Positions 25,702 to 33,096 of a stretch of 47,690 nucleotides of DNA are shown here, piece after piece. Source of the DNA: Anaerolineae bacterium. Its GTDB lineage: Bacteria > Chloroflexota > Anaerolineae > Aggregatilineales > Phototrophicaceae. The stretch lies in assembly GCA_014879665.1 (NCBI GenBank), contig JACSRP010000147.1, positions 1 to 47,690 on the forward strand, given 5' to 3'. Position 1 is the stretch's first letter; the number at the start of each line of letters is the position of its first letter. The translations under genes were made by a program, and so were the position numbers. A model generated the notes under the pieces. It was not told the DNA's origin and did no database searches. It worked only from the letters and a program-made list of their open reading frames with translations.

Positions 25702-26211
25702 ATGTCTGCTTTCATGCTTCGCTTTGATCAGTTGGATAAGCGCATCACCATATGGATGGCGCGAAACGGTATTTTGATACTGCGCATCAGCGTCGGCATC
25801 GTGTTCCTGTGGTTCGGGGCGCTCAAATTCTTCCCGTCGATCAATCAAGCTGACGAGATCGCGGCGCGTACAATCACGGCGCTCACAGGGGGGCTGTTAA
25901 AGCCAAACATCTCGGTTCCTTTGCTGACAATCTGGGAATGCTTGATCGGTCTAGGATTACTTTCGGGGCTGTTCCTTCGCGCCACAATTTTTCTGCTCTT
26001 TTTACAAATGGCTGGCACTTTTATGCCGCTTTTCCTGTTTCCCGGCGAAACATGGATCATCTTTCCCATCGCGCCAACGTTGGAAGGCCAGTACATCATC
26101 AAAAACGTCGTGCTGATCAGCGCAGCAATGGTTATCGGGGCAACGGTGCGCGGCGGGCGCTTAACTGCTAAGCCTGTGTCAGAAGTAGTGGCGACAGGCG
26201 AAAATGTGTGA
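25702..26211 (+). CDS. DoxX-like membrane protein
   Basis: A 169-residue inner-membrane protein with four hydrophobic helices. The first, LILRISVGIVFLWFGALKFFPS near residues 27-48, is the DoxX/YkgB-type signature; LLTIWECLIGLGLLSGLFLRATIFLLFLQMAGTF forms helices 2 and 3. Members are linked to terminal oxidases, thiosulfate oxidation or thiol stress, but most have no known role. It lies 75 bases after rsmI on the same strand and may share its transcript. Confidence 0.85.
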   Translation: MSAFMLRFDQLDKRITIWMARNGILILRISVGIVFLWFGALKFFPSINQADEIAARTITALTGGLLKPNISVPLLTIWECLIGLGLLSGLFLRATIFLLFLQMAGTFMPLFLFPGETWIIFPIAPTLEGQYIIKNVVLISAAMVIGATVRGGRLTAKPVSEVVATGENV

Positions 26212-26354
26212 TGCTGCTGCGGAATCCCCTTTCAGCAGATCTCACCCTAGCATTTCATTCCTCGTCCTGTAGAATACGTTCTCACTCTGGCAGAAATGAT
26301 TCTTGCAGGCGTTTTCACGACTGCTGAAACTGAGATAAACGAGGGTTTTGTTCG

Positions 26355-26981
26355 ATGGCATCTTATCACGGGCCAAAAGCAAGAGTTCAGCGTCGCTTCG
26401 GTGAGGTGCTGATTCCGCGCGCCAAGTATCAACGCATCCTTGAGAAGCGCGGTTATCCCCCCGGCGATCACGGCAAGGAAAAATCCTTCCGCAGTGGCCG
26501 CCGCAGTGACTATGGCATGCAGCTGACCGAAAAGCAGAAGCTGGCCTATATCTATAATATTCGCGAATCGCAAATGCGCAGTTACTTCCTGCGTGCGCGC
26601 CGTCAGCCCGGTAACACCGGCGAAAACATGATGCGCCTGCTGGAACGCCGCTTAGACAATCTGGTCTATCGCGCTGGCTTTGCCGCCACCATCTGGGCAG
26701 CGCGCCAGTTGGTCAGCCACGGTCATATCACCGTGAATGGCGAAAAAGTAGACCTGCCTTCATTTCAGGTCAATCCCGGAATGACACTTGGCCTGAGCGA
26801 GAAGATGCGTAAGAATGTTCATGTCGTCGAAAGCGTGGAAAGTCAGGTCTATAACCTTTCTTACCTCAGCGTAGATAAGAACAGCCTCAGCGCGACCTTC
26901 ACCTCAATGCCCGAACGCGCCGAAATTCCCGTGCCGGTCACTGAACAGCTGATCATCGAGTTCTACAACCGTCTGGCCTAA
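26355..26981 (+). CDS. rpsD: 30S ribosomal protein S4
   Basis: A 208-residue primary 16S rRNA-binding protein. It has YHGPKARVQRRFGE at the start, EKQKLAYIYNIRESQMRSYF near 57-76, then the S4 RNA-binding domain with MMRLLERRLDNLVYRAGFA and ARQLVSHGHITVNGEKVDLPSF. The zinc-binding cysteines of the C+ form are absent, so this is the C- form. It lies alone, not beside rpsK, rpsM and rpoA as in the usual alpha operon. GAGG stands about 11 bases before the ATG. A terminator follows the stop. Confidence 0.97.
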   Translation: MASYHGPKARVQRRFGEVLIPRAKYQRILEKRGYPPGDHGKEKSFRSGRRSDYGMQLTEKQKLAYIYNIRESQMRSYFLRARRQPGNTGENMMRLLERRLDNLVYRAGFAATIWAARQLVSHGHITVNGEKVDLPSFQVNPGMTLGLSEKMRKNVHVVESVESQVYNLSYLSVDKNSLSATFTSMPERAEIPVPVTEQLIIEFYNRLA

Positions 26982-27003
26982 GCCGGAAATGCTATGAATA
27001 ATG

Positions 27004-27036
27004 AACGGGATGCAATCTTGCATCCCGTTTTGTTTT
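27004..27036 (+). terminator. Rho-independent terminator after rpsD
   Basis: AACGGGATGCAA and TTGCATCCCGTT form a perfect 12-bp stem around two bases, followed by TTGTTTT. It also lies just past the convergent unknown membrane gene. Confidence 0.9.
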
Positions 27037-27037
27037 C

Positions 27038-27736
27038 TCACTCCCCGTCGCGTTCCCGCGCAGACTGTTCTTCGTAGAAACGTTCCCACTCGCTCATAAA
27101 AGCATCTCCGGCCGGCGCTTTCATGACCACATCCGGCCCGCGCGCCGCTAGTTCCGGAACCTTGGCCTGCGGCAAATCTTCCATCACCTTACGCACGAAG
27201 AACACCATTTCATTGGCCTGATAAGCGGCGTTGAAACGCTGGCTGATCCAGCTCAGCAGAAATAGCGCCGCGATCAGCGTGATGACGATCGGGCGGCCCC
27301 ACGGCATATAGGCCACAATCGAAGCGATGAACAGCGGCAGCAGCAGCGCTGTCGCCAGCGCCACGGGAGTCATACGCGCATTCAGCCGCAGCAGCGTGAT
27401 CGTTCCGCTGTTTTCGCCCACCGCCGAAAATCGGCCCTCTAAGATCGCCGCAGAGCCAGTGCGCCGCCGCCTCTCGCCCCAAAATACGCGGGTATCGCTG
27501 GTCAGGCGGAAACCGTTCTCTAGCGGCTGTACATAATAGCGCCGGCCTTCTTGAAACAGATCGCGATGGTGCAGGCGCTGTGTGCTAGGGCGCGCCGCTG
27601 TCGCCAATGTTTGCAGGCATTCCTGTGGGGCTGCGCCAACCAACACGGTTACGGGCGGGTAAACCTGCCACAGCGCGCGGGCGAAAAATGCCTGAACTCC
27701 ACCGCCGGCTTTCGCCACATTTTGAGATGGGGTCAT
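27038..27736 (-). CDS. Membrane protein of unknown function
   Basis: A 232-residue protein. Residues 1-115 are soluble and partly strand-rich (RRYYVQPLENGFRLTSDTRVFWG; AILEGRFSAVGENSGTITLLRLN). Two hydrophobic helices follow (about 121-165), then a helical charged tail with NEMVFFVRKVMEDLPQ. No family is recognised. It starts 12 bases after the deazaflavin oxidoreductase gene and is surely co-transcribed with it; both proteins carry membrane segments, so they may work together. There is no clear ribosome binding site, so translational coupling is possible. Confidence 0.75.
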   Translation of the reverse strand: MTPSQNVAKAGGGVQAFFARALWQVYPPVTVLVGAAPQECLQTLATAARPSTQRLHHRDLFQEGRRYYVQPLENGFRLTSDTRVFWGERRRRTGSAAILEGRFSAVGENSGTITLLRLNARMTPVALATALLLPLFIASIVAYMPWGRPIVITLIAALFLLSWISQRFNAAYQANEMVFFVRKVMEDLPQAKVPELAARGPDVVMKAPAGDAFMSEWERFYEEQSARERDGE

Positions 27737-27748
27737 TGGAGAAGTCGG

Positions 27749-28414
27749 CTAATCACGCTTAGGTTTCTGGCGGCGAGCAACCGTGGTTCGCCCTATATAA
27801 GCGGCGACGCCAAGCGCAAAACCGATGGCGGAAAGCATACCCACCGCCGGAGGAATCCAGCGCAGGTCTTCCTGTATTGGCGGTAGTTCAGGCGGCGTCT
27901 CAGCAGGCATCAGCCGCAAGATCAGATATTTATCGGTAATTTGGGTCAGCGCGCGTTCGCTCACGGCGTTTCGCCCACGCAGCGCCTGCATTGGGCTGTA
28001 AAGCGAGTCGTAAATATAAGAGCCTGTGCCGTGAAACAGCCGCAGCGCCATCAATATTTCGCCGGCCTGTGTCACCCGTTCAGCCCGCGCCCCGATCACC
28101 CGCCCGCCGCGCTGCACCGTCACCGATGGGCTTGCCAGCACATTTTGAACCCAATGTGGGCTTTCCCCTAACGTTGACAATACATACAGCTTGCGCCCGT
28201 GAAAGCGGTATTCCATCGCTGAAAAGCGGGGCTTGCCTGTATTTCTGTCTTTGTGGGTGAGCACCAGCACCAGAATTGCGTTCATGGCCTCGCCCAGACC
28301 TAAGCGATACACCAGCAAAGGCAGACGCGCAACGAAACGCGCCATCGAAGAAGGTTCCGGCGTATTCATTCCACTCATCATAAAGCCGTCTGTACGATGT
28401 TTGTCAGCAATCAT
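27749..28414 (-). CDS. Deazaflavin (F420)-dependent nitroreductase-family protein with C-terminal membrane helix
   Basis: A protein of up to 221 residues. The core resembles Ddn/TIGR00026 split-barrel oxidoreductases that use cofactor F420: VLVLTHKDRNTGKPRFSAMEYRFHG, then a LYVLSTLGESPHWVQNVLASP segment that normally holds the cofactor-binding pattern, and VQRGGRVIGARAERVT. The C-terminal 45 residues contain a hydrophobic helix (PPAVGMLSAIGFALGVAAYIG) followed by a basic tail, which is not part of the usual enzyme and should anchor it in the membrane. The start is uncertain (28414, 28381, 28378 or 28369); a TATACT box on the minus strand ends ten bases before 28414. Confidence 0.82.
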   Translation of the reverse strand: MIADKHRTDGFMMSGMNTPEPSSMARFVARLPLLVYRLGLGEAMNAILVLVLTHKDRNTGKPRFSAMEYRFHGRKLYVLSTLGESPHWVQNVLASPSVTVQRGGRVIGARAERVTQAGEILMALRLFHGTGSYIYDSLYSPMQALRGRNAVSERALTQITDKYLILRLMPAETPPELPPIQEDLRWIPPAVGMLSAIGFALGVAAYIGRTTVARRQKPKRD

Positions 28415-28486
28415 TATCTGACACAGTATAGCGCGAAGTCAGCGCGATTGAGCAATATGACTGGGAAGCTATTCCTTCAAAGGATA

Positions 28487-28532
28487 GGCACAGCCGGTTG
28501 ACTGTGCCCATCTTTGCGAACAGGGCGTTCGC
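28487..28532. terminator. Two hairpins after the flavodoxin gene
   Basis: GGCACAG (28487) pairs with CTGTGCC (28502-28508), and GCGAAC (28516) pairs with GTTCGC (28527-28532). Both lie just past the flavodoxin stop on the minus strand. There is no T run, so efficiency is uncertain. Confidence 0.4.
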
Positions 28533-28559
28533 TGAAACATTATGAACGGAGAGAAACGC

Positions 28560-29114
28560 TTAACGTGTGTGCTGTTTGACGAGTTCTCCCGTTTCCTCAA
28601 TTTCAGATGCTTGTAAATATTCCCCTATTTGTAATGCCCAACTTTGGATGGCATCCCAATCGCGAAAATCGCCCATTTCTACGCGCACCAGCTTAGAGAT
28701 CGCGCGTTCCGCAAAGTTGAGATCAGCAGGATCGAGCTTGCCAGAAAAGAGCGCTACCCCACGCGGCTGAATCTGGTCAATATATTCGCGAATATCGTCC
28801 GGAACGGCGGTGGCATTCTTCGGAAATAAGCTACTGCCTTCCCCTAGCGGCCCGCTGGCGAACACCCACACCGGCTTACGACTGAGTTGATCTTTGTAGC
28901 GGCGCAAGAAACCGATCGCTTCATTTTGCCAGTGTCCGGTATAAATGGCGCTGCCCACAATGACTGCATCATAGGGTTTCAGCCCCAACACGATGGCCGC
29001 ATCTTTGACATCTACCTCAAATTCACCCATCTCACGTAGGGTTTCGGCCATGGCTTTGGCCATTTCAGCGGTAGCATTGTGCTTGGTTGAAAAGGCAATC
29101 AGTATCTTCTTCAT
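28560..29114 (-). CDS. Flavodoxin-domain protein (HemG-like)
   Basis: A 184-residue FMN-binding protein. KKILIAFSTKHNATAEMAKAM holds the phosphate-binding loop, YDAVIVGSAIYTGHWQNEA near 54-72 the second FMN loop, and VWVFASGPLGEGSS near 87-100 the third. This order matches flavodoxin_5 proteins such as menaquinone-dependent protoporphyrinogen IX dehydrogenase (HemG), but no other haem gene is near, so a general redox role is equally possible. The ATG at 29114 is preferred to the TTG at 29141, as it begins the fold directly. It lies upstream of the deazaflavin gene on the same strand. Confidence 0.85.
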   Translation of the reverse strand: MKKILIAFSTKHNATAEMAKAMAETLREMGEFEVDVKDAAIVLGLKPYDAVIVGSAIYTGHWQNEAIGFLRRYKDQLSRKPVWVFASGPLGEGSSLFPKNATAVPDDIREYIDQIQPRGVALFSGKLDPADLNFAERAISKLVRVEMGDFRDWDAIQSWALQIGEYLQASEIEETGELVKQHTR

Positions 29115-29450
29115 AAGGGATGCATCCTGTTCTATATTCAAGTTTTAAGGGGGGGCTGGCGCGGGGCGGTTGTACAGGGTCATTTGCTAAAGAAACCTTG
29201 TGTACCCCGTCATCATTCCCTTAACTTCATTATAGTGCCTTTTTTCACAAACGAGCTGTCGGGGGGCGCGAGTCATGACAAAGATCATAGGTGATTCGGT
29301 GATGGTGTATGGAAGGGCTATCGCCGTAGGTAGGGGGAACCCTGCGGGCGCCATATGCAGCGCCCGCCTTCGGGAAAATAGGATATGTTATTTTCTCGTA
29401 TTTCGAACTATGCCCTTTCAGCCAAAGGGGGATAGAGAGAGGGGTCGCCC
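29115..29450. other. 336-base gap with GC-rich palindromes, no gene seen
   Basis: No credible coding region. It holds a G-rich tract (29149-29170) and a perfect palindrome GCGGGCGC/GCGCCCGC at 29344-29367 with an 8-base centre. A GGGGTCGCCCCTAC stretch near its right end resembles the ends of the dispersed repeats. It separates two minus-strand genes and should hold the flavodoxin promoter; TATAAT-like ATTATAG near 29230 is in the opposite orientation. Confidence 0.5.
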
Positions 29451-30683
29451 CTACTGGCTGAGAATCCAATCAATGGTTTTCGTGGCGAGGCGATCCAACG
29501 CCTGCACGCTGAGGGCGATATGTTCCTCTTTGGTGTCTTCAATCTTGTTATGAGAGATGCCGCGCAAACTTTGCACGAACATCATCACGGTGGGCACGCC
29601 GGCGCGCTGCATTTCCGGGGCATCGTGCAGGGGGCCGCTGGGCAGGCGATGAGAAACGCCCACCGTCTCCATAATCGCCTGATCGCAAAGATCAATTAGG
29701 TGCGGATCGAAGGGGATCGGCTGAATTTGCCAGATGCGATTCCATTCCACCTCACACTTTTCTTCAGCGGCAAAACGCTGGCTGGCTTCAACCGCCTCTT
29801 GCAGCATGGCCGCCAGCTCGCCGGCATCCATATTGCGCTGATCGAGCGTGATATCACATTCGCCCACAACCGCCGTCACGATGCCGGGGCGGGTGACCAC
29901 GCTGCCAACGGTGCAAACGCCATGATGGCGCACAGCAATCGGGCGAATTTCCAGACCTAGTTTAGCGGCGGCGGCAAAAGCATCTTTACGCTTGTCCATT
30001 GGCGTGCTGCCAGCATGCGCAGCCTGCCCGATGAAGCGAATGGCGTGGCGCTCTACCCCGTAAGTGCCGATCACCGCGCCAAGGGGAAGATCCATGCTTT
30101 CCAGCACCGGCCCCTGCTCAATGTGCAGTTCCAGATAGGCTTTGGCGTTCTTCAACTGGCTGTGCGCCCCCTTCATGGTGTCAAGATGCACGTTGAAATT
30201 CGCCAACGCTGTTGGCAGGGGGATGCCGTCCTTGTCTTTCAGATGGGCGATCTCTTTCTGCGGATCGAGCGTGCCCGAACAGGCGCTAGAGCCAACCAAA
30301 CTGCGCCCGAAACGCGCGCCTTCCTCATCGGCCCAATCCACCAGCCGAACGGTGACCGGGGGCGTGCCTTCAGAAGCGATGCGCCGCAGCACTTCCAGCC
30401 CGGCCAGCACGTTCAGGCAGCCATCCAGCCAGCCGCCATTGGGCACGCTGTCCATATGACCACCGATCAGCAGTTCTTTTTCAGACGCGCCTTTGAGGGT
30501 GGCCCAATCGTTGCCCGCCGGATCGCGTTCCAGCGTGACGGGAAGATTGCTGAGCTTCTCGTGCAGCCAATCGCGGGCGGTGGCCCAAGTGTCGGTCCAG
30601 GCGACGCGCTGAGCGCCATCATCATCGCCGGTGATAGCGCGCAGTTCTTTTAGTTCGTCAATTGTACGCTGCGGGTTCAACAT
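29451..30683 (-). CDS. M20-family Zn-dependent amidohydrolase (N-carbamoyl-amino-acid hydrolase / allantoate amidohydrolase type)
   Basis: A 410-residue cytoplasmic enzyme of the AmaB/AllC/beta-ureidopropionase group, which removes carbamoyl or ureido groups from small amino compounds. The two-metal site is complete: His and Asp in GGHMDSVPNGGWLDG near residues 75-89, Glu pair in DEEGARFG, His in LELHIEQGPVLE, and the late His in GISHNKIEDTKEEH. AHAGSTPMDKRKDA is the dimerisation-domain signature. The ATG at 30683 has GAGG about ten bases upstream; a seven-residue longer frame is less likely. It is alone on its strand, and the exact substrate cannot be told. Confidence 0.92.
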   Translation of the reverse strand: MLNPQRTIDELKELRAITGDDDGAQRVAWTDTWATARDWLHEKLSNLPVTLERDPAGNDWATLKGASEKELLIGGHMDSVPNGGWLDGCLNVLAGLEVLRRIASEGTPPVTVRLVDWADEEGARFGRSLVGSSACSGTLDPQKEIAHLKDKDGIPLPTALANFNVHLDTMKGAHSQLKNAKAYLELHIEQGPVLESMDLPLGAVIGTYGVERHAIRFIGQAAHAGSTPMDKRKDAFAAAAKLGLEIRPIAVRHHGVCTVGSVVTRPGIVTAVVGECDITLDQRNMDAGELAAMLQEAVEASQRFAAEEKCEVEWNRIWQIQPIPFDPHLIDLCDQAIMETVGVSHRLPSGPLHDAPEMQRAGVPTVMMFVQSLRGISHNKIEDTKEEHIALSVQALDRLATKTIDWILSQ

Positions 30684-30885
30684 GATCTGAAATCCTCTAC
30701 TCAAAAAGCGGCAGAAGCCCGCCGCACGGGTAACTTTTAAGCAGAATCATAGCAACGAACCCGAAGATGGCAACACAAGCGCGGCGCAATGGTCTGCATA
30801 AGCGCCTGAAAAGGGCGGCATTTTGCTACTGCCAACCATTCAAACACGGCAGAACTAGAAGAAGATGGGAGCATCAATCTCACAA

Positions 30886-30947
30886 CCTCACCCCTCACCC
30901 CTTCAGCACTTGGAGGGAGGAAGCTAAACGCAGCTCAGCGGGGTGCG
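30886..30947 (-). repeat. About 65-bp CCTCACCCC..GGGGTG palindromic repeat, inverted copy
   Basis: On the minus strand this copy contains CACCCCGCTGAGCTGCGTTT, then AGCTTCC and a CCTCACCCC-type end. It therefore shares the inner GCGTTTAGCTTCC segment with the copies at 43358-43424 and 44805-44871, in the opposite orientation. Confidence 0.75.
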
Positions 30948-31010
30948 GTCAAGCGGTCTTTTTTTATTCTCTACCTCCCACATAAACTATATAACCAGAT
31001 AAAAAGACAC

Positions 31011-31016
31011 TATAAT
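31011..31016 (+). promoter_or_regulatory. -10 box before the DHp-like gene
   Basis: A perfect TATAAT 12 bases upstream of the first ATG (31029). Transcription would start about five bases before it, so the message would be nearly leaderless. No good -35 hexamer is seen. Confidence 0.5.
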
Positions 31017-31028
31017 CAACATCATCGG

Positions 31029-31412
31029 ATGATTGATTGCGCGATATTGATCATGCAAGAAGACCCCAAACAACTTATCCAGCGCGTTCTGAACGCCACT
31101 GAAAAGTTATTGAGCGAACGCTTTGGCGTGCTTACCCCTGTGCAATCCACACACCTAGCCACGGTCAAACGTTCCGCTGAACAGTTTGAGCTGCTGGTGA
31201 CCTATGCCGACGACACCGCTTCGGCGAATGCCCGCAAGTTTCTGGCCTATGAAACCCGCGAAACGCTGGCCACCGTGCTTGGCTATACCGAGATGATGGG
31301 CGAAGGGCTGTTCGGCCTTTTGAACGCCGATCAGCTTCAGCAGGTTTACGCCATTCGCGCGCAAGGCAAAATGCTGCTGGTGTGGCTGGATGAGCTGCTC
31401 ACTACCGTTTGA
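31029..31412 (+). CDS. Small protein resembling a histidine-kinase dimerisation domain without the His
   Basis: A protein of 127 residues (119 from the alternative ATG at 31053). It is entirely helical by appearance. The C-terminal half, from RKFLAYETRETLATVLGYTEMM to IRAQGKMLLVWLDELL, follows the two-helix hairpin of HisKA domains closely (compare FLA-x-SHELRTPLNAILGY-x-ELL), including the hairpin turn GLFGLLNADQLQQV. The phospho-accepting His is missing and there is no ATPase domain. It may bind a kinase or another DHp domain as a decoy or adaptor. No kinase gene adjoins; the nearest is at 38.6 kb. Neither ATG has a ribosome binding site. Confidence 0.75.
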   Translation: MIDCAILIMQEDPKQLIQRVLNATEKLLSERFGVLTPVQSTHLATVKRSAEQFELLVTYADDTASANARKFLAYETRETLATVLGYTEMMGEGLFGLLNADQLQQVYAIRAQGKMLLVWLDELLTTV

Positions 31413-31502
31413 AAAATACCGGTTAGGCCAGCCTGAAAAGTTCCTATAGCAGTTCTCACTTGCGATTCGTACAATCCCCGCTTCTGAAAATTCCAGAGGT
31501 GC

Positions 31503-32243
31503 ATGGTGGGCGGCGCAATTCTGAACGTGTTTACGGTTGTGCTTGGCAGCCTGATCGGGCTGCTGGTTGGCAATCGCCTCTCAAAACGTATTCAAGAGTC
31601 GGTTTTGATGGGATTGGGCTTAACCACGCTGGTCATTGGCTTCAGCAACGCGATGACCAGCGGCAATGTTATCATCCCGCTGATCAGCGTGATTGCCGGG
31701 GTGATTATTGGCGAGCTGCTGAATATTGAAGGCTCGCTGGAGCGCTTTGGCGGCTGGCTTCGAGATCGCTTTGCGAAGGGGGGCGAAACAGACGACAAAG
31801 CCGCTGACCGCGCCCGATTCATCAACGGATTCGTCACTGCCAGCCTGATTTTCTGCGTTGGCCCGCTTACGCTGGTCGGCTCCATTCAGGATGGCATGGG
31901 GCTGCCCGGCGGTTTTCAACAGATCGCCATTAAAAGCGCGCTGGATTTCTTCGCGGCGATGGCCTTTGCCACTACTTTAGGCATGGGCGTTTTGTTTAGC
32001 GCGGTCACCGTGCTGCTCTTTCAGAGCAGCCTTTCAATTATCGGCATGGTGGCGGGCAGCATCATGACCCAACCGATGATTAACGAGATGACCGCCGTTG
32101 GCGGCATCCTGATTTTAGGGATCGCGCTTCTTTTGCTGGATGTTAAGAAGGTGCGGGTGGCTAATTTTCTGCCTGCCCTGTTCATCGCCCCATTGATTGT
32201 GGCGGTGGCGACGGCGCTGGGCATCCCTATTTACCCGCTGTAG
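31503..32243 (+). CDS. DUF554-family membrane protein
   Basis: A 246-residue inner-membrane protein with about seven hydrophobic helices. It opens with GAILNVFTVVLGSLIGLLVGNRL and has the conserved FCVGPLTLVGSIQDG motif near residues 119-133 and KSALDFFAAMAFATTLGMGV near 143-162. This matches DUF554 (YqgA/YdfK), often annotated as possible transporters; function is unknown. It begins 90 bases after the DHp-like gene on the same strand. A dense stretch of palindromic repeats follows. Confidence 0.9.
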   Translation: MVGGAILNVFTVVLGSLIGLLVGNRLSKRIQESVLMGLGLTTLVIGFSNAMTSGNVIIPLISVIAGVIIGELLNIEGSLERFGGWLRDRFAKGGETDDKAADRARFINGFVTASLIFCVGPLTLVGSIQDGMGLPGGFQQIAIKSALDFFAAMAFATTLGMGVLFSAVTVLLFQSSLSIIGMVAGSIMTQPMINEMTAVGGILILGIALLLLDVKKVRVANFLPALFIAPLIVAVATALGIPIYPL

Positions 32244-32302
32244 GGAAAATAAAGACGCCAGCAGCCAGCGATGGCCTTTCTGCGCGGATGATGGATGCGT
32301 TT

Positions 32303-32333
32303 ATAGGGCGGGCAAGGCATGCGCTGCCCCTAT
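32303..32333. repeat. GGGCAAGG..-type palindromic repeat, copy 3
   Basis: ATAGGG and CCCTAT ends with GGGCAAGGCATGCGCTGCCC inside. It directly abuts the next repeat at 32337. Confidence 0.65.
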
Positions 32334-32336
32334 GAA

Positions 32337-32377
32337 CCTCACCCCTCAATCCCCTCTCCGTACACGGAGAGGGGAAG
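32337..32377. repeat. CCTCACCCC-type palindromic repeat
   Basis: CCTCACCCCTCAATCC, then CCCTCTCCGTACACGGAGAG with a perfect inner palindrome. It corresponds to one half of the larger copies near sbcD. Confidence 0.75.
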
Positions 32378-32614
32378 AAAAGCGGATTGAATGGGGGGGA
32401 TGGTTTATTTTGGGACATGGGAAACACCTTTGAAAAATAACCTATAAAATAAGATTAGCACAATTGTTCGGGCAATTGGTGACTATATTGCTAACAAAAT
32501 GGACTCAAAATTTGAGGGGAAAAAGGGGCATAAAATGAAAAAAAGGGGCGCAAAAAGTGATCAAAGATTACACGTTAGCTGCGCTCTAACTCCTCATCTT
32601 GAAAGCATTAGAGG

Positions 32615-32673
32615 GGTTTTCCGCCCCCTCTCCGTGACAGCTCTTGAAGCCCACAGAGAGGGGGCAGAAAACC
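32615..32673. repeat. Long inverted repeat with 22-base arms
   Basis: The arm at 32615-32636 and the arm at 32652-32673 are reverse complements at 20 of 22 positions; both contain CCCCCTCTC or its complement. It lies 25 bases past the stop of the small membrane protein gene and could end transcription on both strands. Confidence 0.7.
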
Positions 32674-32698
32674 GATCTATTGGGCGGGTTGGGGGCGA

Positions 32699-33085
32699 TC
32701 ATGCCGCGGGTTCCCAGCGCGCGGCGTAGACGATGGTCAGGATGTTGAATACAAGGCTGACCGCCAGCAGAAATTTGTCGTAATGCCCCGAATAGCCATT
32801 CAAGCCGACTAAATTGAAGATGAAGAAGAAGCCGGCGACGATGATATTCAGCCAGCGGATGAACGGATAAGCCACCGTGAGCGAGAGGAAAACCATCAGG
32901 ATCGGGATCAGCATCAGCATCGCAATGCCGAGCATCATCAGTTGGGTGACGCGCACCCCGTTGATTACGCCGGGCGTGCTGAAATCGCCGCTGTAGATGC
33001 GCAGCACGTCGCCCAGCAAATAAATCAGCATCAGCACAATCCATAAAGCGGCAAGGACAATACGAACGTCTTCGATCATGGGCAT
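32699..33085 (-). CDS. Small four-helix membrane protein of unknown function
   Basis: A 128-residue membrane protein. Helix 1 is VRIVLAALWIVLMLIYLLGDVLRIYSG, then MMLGIAMLMLIPILMVFLSL, AYPFIRWLNIIVAGFFFIFNLVGL and a last helix FLLAVSLVFNILTIVYAARW. The layout resembles small DUF6326-like proteins; role unknown. AGGAG stands four bases before the ATG. It starts about 11 bases after the alcohol dehydrogenase gene, with the same AGGAG ribosome site, so the two are an operon. Confidence 0.85.
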   Translation of the reverse strand: MPMIEDVRIVLAALWIVLMLIYLLGDVLRIYSGDFSTPGVINGVRVTQLMMLGIAMLMLIPILMVFLSLTVAYPFIRWLNIIVAGFFFIFNLVGLNGYSGHYDKFLLAVSLVFNILTIVYAARWEPAA

Positions 33086-33096
33086 ATTTCTCCTGT

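Larger units (their letters stand above)
30684..31028. other. 345-base gap with an inverted palindromic repeat, no gene seen
   Basis: It separates two divergent genes. It contains the repeat at 30886-30947 and an AT-rich promoter area next to the downstream gene, with TATAAT at 31011-31016. Short open frames here have no ribosome binding site and cross the repeat. Confidence 0.6.
32244..32698. other. 455-base repeat-rich gap between convergent genes
   Basis: No gene seen. It contains three palindromic elements: 32303-32333, 32337-32377 and 32615-32673. Between them is an AT-rich, purine-rich stretch (about 32420-32570). A 76-codon open frame at 32499-32729 crosses the last palindrome and is rejected. 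Confidence 0.7.

Noticed and set aside
32499..32729. A 76-codon open frame on the plus strand.
   Set aside because: It crosses the long inverted repeat at 32615-32673 and runs over the 3' end of the small membrane protein gene; it has no family-like features.
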